Below, piece by piece: positions 6,039-8,726 of a stretch of DNA of 8,726 nt. Positions within the stretch are counted from its first letter, which is position 1; the number at the start of each line of letters is the position of its first letter. The translations under genes and the position numbers were made by a program. This DNA is from Desulfobacterales bacterium. GTDB taxonomy: Bacteria > Desulfobacterota > Desulfobacteria > Desulfobacterales > Desulfosalsimonadaceae. The notes below the pieces were generated by a model. That model did not search any database, was not told where the DNA came from, and was given only the letters and a program-made list of their open reading frames with translations. The DNA lies in the NCBI GenBank assembly GCA_007135795.1, contig SLIE01000234.1, positions 1 to 8,726 on the forward strand, written 5' to 3'.

Positions 6039-7100
6039 ATGCAACCCGGCTTGCAACATGGATGTTTCACTGCACTTGTTACCCCGTTTCATGAAGACGG
6101 CTCGGTTGATTATCCCGGTCTCGAAAAAATCGTGTCGTACCAGATCGAAAACGGTATTACCGGCATTCTCGCCGCAGGTACGACAGGGGAAAGCCCTACG
6201 CTGTCGTGGAACGAACACGTGCGGGTTATCGACATAATTGCCGAAAAGACCCGAAACAGGTGCATGTGCATAGCCGGAACCGGGAGCAATAATACTGCGG
6301 AGGCGATATCTGCCGCTGAGCATGCCGTAAAGGCCGGATGCGACGCTGTTCTGATGGTAGACCCCTACTACAACGGCCCCAGTTCTCTGGAAATCAGGCG
6401 TGAATATATTGCTCCCGTGGCGCTTGCATATCCGGACATGCCCATCATTCCCTACGTGATTCCTGGAAGGACGGGTACCCAGCTTTTACCCGAAGATCTT
6501 GCCCTCTTATTCAAAGAACACCCCAATGTCTGCTGCGTAAAGGAAGCAACTGGTAATCTTGAGAATATGCGACGAACCAGAACCTGCTGCGGTGACAAAT
6601 ATATTATATATTCCGGGGATGACGGTCTCGGCTTTGATATCATGACTGACCCTGGAATACGGGGGAGTGGAATGATATCCGTTATATCCAATATAGCCCC
6701 GAAAGCGGTTACGGAAATGGTCAACCACTTGGAAAGCGGCAACATTGAAGAAGCAGGCAGGCTAAACATGGCCATGGTTCCTCTTTTTAACCTGGTAACT
6801 GTTTCAACAACCGAGAGCACGCCTTTTGGGCAGGTTACCTGCAGAGCGAGAAACCCCCTGCCCCTCAAAACACTGATGCACATTCTTGGCATATTACCCT
6901 GCAATTGCCGCAGACCACTCGGAAAAATGACCCCAAAAGGATTGAACAAGATACTTGAAACAGTTCGGCAGGTTCACGCCGCAAATCCCGAAATTCTGAA
7001 TCCAGTCGCCACGTTTTTCAATGTTGACCTTGACTCCCGTATCAACGATCCGGAACTTGAAACACATTACCATAAAACTTTGTGCTATCCGGATTATTAG
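6039..7100 (+). CDS. DHDPS/NAL-family class I aldolase with C-terminal extension (dapA-like)
   Basis: This is a (beta/alpha)8-barrel aldolase of the 4-hydroxy-tetrahydrodipicolinate synthase / N-acetylneuraminate lyase family. GTTGES lies at residues 47-52 and AGTGSNNT at 79-86. PYYN is at 109-112, Tyr139 in PYVIPGRTG corresponds to the catalytic tyrosine, Arg144 to the substrate-binding arginine, and Lys168 in VKEATGN forms the Schiff base. The triad of DHDPS is therefore present, although the usual YNVP reads YVIP. At 353 residues it is about 55-60 longer than canonical DapA (about 292). The extra length includes a small insertion near 253-270 and a tail after about 312 with no recognised motif. 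Lysine biosynthesis is possible, but a paralogue acting on another 2-oxo acid is equally plausible. ATG 6039 has AAGGAGG four nt upstream. It is transcribed alone and away from the dsr genes. Confidence 0.9.
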   Translation: MQPGLQHGCFTALVTPFHEDGSVDYPGLEKIVSYQIENGITGILAAGTTGESPTLSWNEHVRVIDIIAEKTRNRCMCIAGTGSNNTAEAISAAEHAVKAGCDAVLMVDPYYNGPSSLEIRREYIAPVALAYPDMPIIPYVIPGRTGTQLLPEDLALLFKEHPNVCCVKEATGNLENMRRTRTCCGDKYIIYSGDDGLGFDIMTDPGIRGSGMISVISNIAPKAVTEMVNHLESGNIEEAGRLNMAMVPLFNLVTVSTTESTPFGQVTCRARNPLPLKTLMHILGILPCNCRRPLGKMTPKGLNKILETVRQVHAANPEILNPVATFFNVDLDSRINDPELETHYHKTLCYPDY

Positions 7101-7125
7101 CAGGTAAACTGTTACAGACATGAAT

Positions 7126-7172
7126 AAAAAAAGACATCCGGCATGAAATTTCGACCGAGTGTCTTTTTTTTT
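7126..7172. terminator. Bidirectional terminator between dapA-like and YkgJ-side genes
   Basis: AAAAAAAGACA (7126-7136) pairs with TGTCTTTTTTT (7160-7170). An inner CGG/CCG pairing (7139-7141 with 7155-7157) extends the stem through a small mismatch. A run of nine T follows on the plus strand (7164-7172) and a run of seven U on the minus strand. It lies about 25 nt after the dapA-like stop and about 40 nt after the end of the small minus-strand ORF, so it can serve both convergent units. Confidence 0.85.
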
Positions 7173-7211
7173 ACGAAATACTACGAATTATATTGATGCA
7201 TTCATAAGAAA

Positions 7212-7388
7212 TCAGATAATTGGGCAATTGTCGGGTTGCAGCTTGGCTGCGTATGCCTTCTCCCACTCTGCACGTCGCCCGCAATATTCATTATCCCGGG
7301 TCTGCATGGGGGTGGCCCAACGGATTTGCGATGGCATACAATCTCGCTTCAAACCCATTTCGAATAATTGTTTACAGATTTTCCGCAT
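7212..7388 (-). CDS. Possible small cysteine-containing protein downstream of the YkgJ gene
   Basis: A minus-strand frame reads 58 codons from ATG 7388, which overlaps the last 17 nt of the upstream YkgJ-type gene, to a TGA at 7212-7214. An internal ATG at 7358 would give 48 residues. The peptide has a protein-like composition, with segments such as IRWATPMQTRDNEYCGRR and AEWEKAYAAKLQPDNCP, and four cysteines at 4, 17, 36 and 55. I do not recognise a family. Its stop lies about 40 nt before a terminator, whereas the YkgJ stop alone would leave a 200-nt tail. The ribosome binding site is poor: AAGG is only 3 nt from ATG 7388. It could be a translationally coupled gene or simply untranslated sequence. 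Confidence 0.35.
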   Translation of the reverse strand: MRKICKQLFEMGLKRDCMPSQIRWATPMQTRDNEYCGRRAEWEKAYAAKLQPDNCPII

Positions 7389-8184
7389 CACCCTTGTTTC
7401 GCTTTTCAATCTCTTCGTCATTGAGTTTGAAATCACCCTGCCTGAACAAAAGCCAGTTGAGCCATCTGAAACTAAAATCGAGTAGCGCCAGTTCATCATT
7501 TCTGATTTTTTCGATTTCTTCCGCCGCAATATCATAGATGGTCAGAAATGAACTTTCAAAAACGAATCTGCGGAATTTTTCTATATCATAGCTTGCCGTG
7601 AAAAACATATTCTTGGTTTTCTGGGTGAGTCGTATGTTGGGCGGAAGAGAACGTTTCCTCACTATGAGATCCGTCCACAAAGCATTGATTTCATCATGAA
7701 CATCAACGCCTTGATCTCTCCGCCATTCATCCACCGTCCAGTCCGCATCTTCCTCAAAACCTAGACAATGAGGTTCATTGACGAAAAAATAAAATCCATC
7801 TGGGTCCTCTTCCTTGTAATTTAAAGAACCCACACCAATTGGATAGTAACGGCAAGTCGTGGGACGATCTTCGTACACAAGGCACCCGTTTTCTCTTACA
7901 AAGGGGCAAGCCGGTTCCCCTTCCACGTCATCGAGCATTTTGAGTGTAACCACAGGAAGGTCGGTTTTTTCCAGAATCCGGGGAATCGTGTACATTGCGA
8001 GAAATTCTTCGGAAGACATCTGCAGGCGATTTTTAAGCCGGATAATGTCATATGGGGTCAACATGATATTAATACCATGACAGCATTTGGTAAAACACGC
8101 CACATCCTTGTGACATTTGAAACTAAAAGCACTCTTGCCACTTAACCGTACCGGCGGTATGCCGGCCTTTTCTATTGCATCCAT
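7372..8184 (-). CDS. YkgJ/FliB-type cysteine-cluster protein (putative metal-binding)
   Basis: This 270-residue protein carries the cysteine pattern of the YkgJ family (Pfam 'putative zinc- or iron-chelating domain', PF03692), which also contains flagellin N-methylase FliB. Cys24, Cys30, Cys34 and Cys35 form an N-terminal CxxxxxCxxxCC cluster. Cys93 in PACPF, Cys101 in GCLVY, Cys111 in TTCRYYP and Cys140 in PHCLGF follow. The family probably binds a metal or Fe-S cluster; the substrate is unknown in most members. The region after about residue 150 is charged, helical-looking and not recognisable. No signal peptide or membrane helix is seen. ATG 8184 has a clear AAAGGAG about 8 nt upstream. 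It follows the SDR gene on the same strand across a 143-bp gap with no evident terminator. Confidence 0.88.
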   Translation of the reverse strand: MDAIEKAGIPPVRLSGKSAFSFKCHKDVACFTKCCHGINIMLTPYDIIRLKNRLQMSSEEFLAMYTIPRILEKTDLPVVTLKMLDDVEGEPACPFVRENGCLVYEDRPTTCRYYPIGVGSLNYKEEDPDGFYFFVNEPHCLGFEEDADWTVDEWRRDQGVDVHDEINALWTDLIVRKRSLPPNIRLTQKTKNMFFTASYDIEKFRRFVFESSFLTIYDIAAEEIEKIRNDELALLDFSFRWLNWLLFRQGDFKLNDEEIEKRNKGDAENL

Positions 8185-8234
8185 ACGTCAAACTCCTTTA
8201 TATTCTTAAAATATACTTATATCGGTCCTATCAG

Positions 8235-8252
8235 GCCGCCAGTGGAAGCGGC
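8235..8252. repeat. Short GC-rich inverted repeat between SDR and YkgJ genes
   Basis: GCCGC (8235-8239) and GCGGC (8248-8252) can form a 5-bp stem with an 8-nt loop. On the minus strand it is not followed by U residues, so it does not look like a terminator for the SDR gene. The rest of the 143-bp gap is AT-rich and I could not identify a convincing promoter for the YkgJ gene. Confidence 0.3.
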
Positions 8253-8327
8253 AATATTCATGTTGCTCAGAGACGAACTTCTTAACCACAAATCCTTCAA
8301 TCAACAGCTGATAGTAAACCCAATGTA

Positions 8328-8726
8328 TTATACGTCTTTTTGCCCCGCGGGCATGGGGGGAACAGGATCGCCTCCCAGAACATATCCCCCATCCACACGT
8401 ATCACGCTTCCGGTCATGAAGGAAGCATCATTCAATAGAAATAGCACAATCTTAATCATATCCTCGATCCGGCCGGTTCTGCTAAGCAACGTATGATTTA
8501 GAATATCCTGCTTCTGCCTTTCAGAAAGAGATTCCCACCCCCGGGTCCTTTCTCCATGCCGGGTTTCGAAAAAACCGAGCATTATTTCATTGACCCGTAC
8601 TTCAGGAGCGCCCTCCCTTGCCCAGGTTTCCGTCAAAAGGGATATACCCCGGTTGGCAGCGGAATAACCGTCGTTAAAAACATACCCTGCCGGTCCACTA
8701 CGTCCGACAATCCCGGCAATGGAGGA
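8328..8726 (-). CDS. Short-chain dehydrogenase/reductase family protein, C-terminal part, atypical active site
   Basis: The frame is open to the window edge, so only the C-terminal 132 residues are present; a shorter reading that starts at TTG 8636 is an artefact. Typical classical SDR features are SSIAG at fragment residues 1-5, a YSAA segment at 21-24, VRVNEI near 43-48, and the C-terminal GSVIRVDGG. In classical SDRs the tyrosine motif is YxxxK, 13 residues after the catalytic serine. Here the motif reads YSAAN (Tyr21, Asn25) and lies 19 residues after Ser2, so the catalytic lysine is replaced and about six residues are inserted. The usual PG after VNxI also reads LG. It may be a divergent reductase or a non-catalytic family member. 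The cofactor-binding N-terminus is outside the window, so cofactor and substrate are unknown. Confidence 0.87.
   Translation of the reverse strand, partial: SSIAGIVGRSGPAGYVFNDGYSAANRGISLLTETWAREGAPEVRVNEIMLGFFETRHGERTRGWESLSERQKQDILNHTLLSRTGRIEDMIKIVLFLLNDASFMTGSVIRVDGGYVLGGDPVPPMPAGQKDV

Overview
The window is about 8.7 kb of chromosome from a sulfate-reducing bacterium. It is most likely a deltaproteobacterial (Desulfobacterota) member of or near the Desulfobacterales. It contains complete dsrA, dsrB and dsrD genes of the reductive, sulfite-reducing type. DsrD and the Dsr cysteine pattern match what I recall of Desulfovibrio-type enzymes almost residue for residue. A multiheme c-type cytochrome end and a cobyrinate a,c-diamide synthase (CbiA/DsrN) fit the same lifestyle. 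I cannot assign a genus from sequence reading alone.

Layout, left to right. (1) 1-159, plus strand: the last 52 codons of a multiheme cytochrome c. (2) 211-251: a perfect 12-bp hairpin with T runs on both strands, which separates the cytochrome from the convergent cbiA. (3) 331-5584, minus strand: a five-gene array that reads, in transcription order, TPR protein, dsrA, dsrB, dsrD, cbiA/dsrN. A near-consensus sigma70-type promoter (TTGACA, 17 bp, TATAAA) lies between the TPR gene and dsrA and gives a leader of about 130 nt. A strong hairpin lies between dsrB and dsrD. (4) 5585-6038: a 454-bp divergent intergenic region with plausible outward promoters for the TPR gene (minus) and a dapA-like gene (plus). 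(5) 6039-7100, plus strand: a DHDPS/NAL-family aldolase with an unusual C-terminal extension, followed by a bidirectional terminator. (6) 7212-8726, minus strand: a partial SDR-family protein with an altered catalytic motif, then a YkgJ-type cysteine-cluster protein, then a possible small cysteine-containing ORF that ends just before the shared terminator.

How the genes work together. DsrAB is the siroheme/[4Fe-4S] dissimilatory sulfite reductase, the terminal enzyme of sulfate respiration. DsrD is its small winged-helix activator. CbiA/DsrN is expected to amidate siroheme, and possibly cobyrinate. The TPR protein just upstream of dsrA has no known role; its position suggests a scaffold or assembly factor. 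The dapA-like, YkgJ and SDR genes are not classical dsr genes and their link to sulfite reduction is open.

I do not see a mobile element, CRISPR array, tRNA or rRNA. The most interesting points are the TPR gene next to dsrAB, the dsrB-dsrD hairpin, the repeat-rich dsrA promoter/leader, the YxxxN SDR, and the small ORF after the YkgJ gene.
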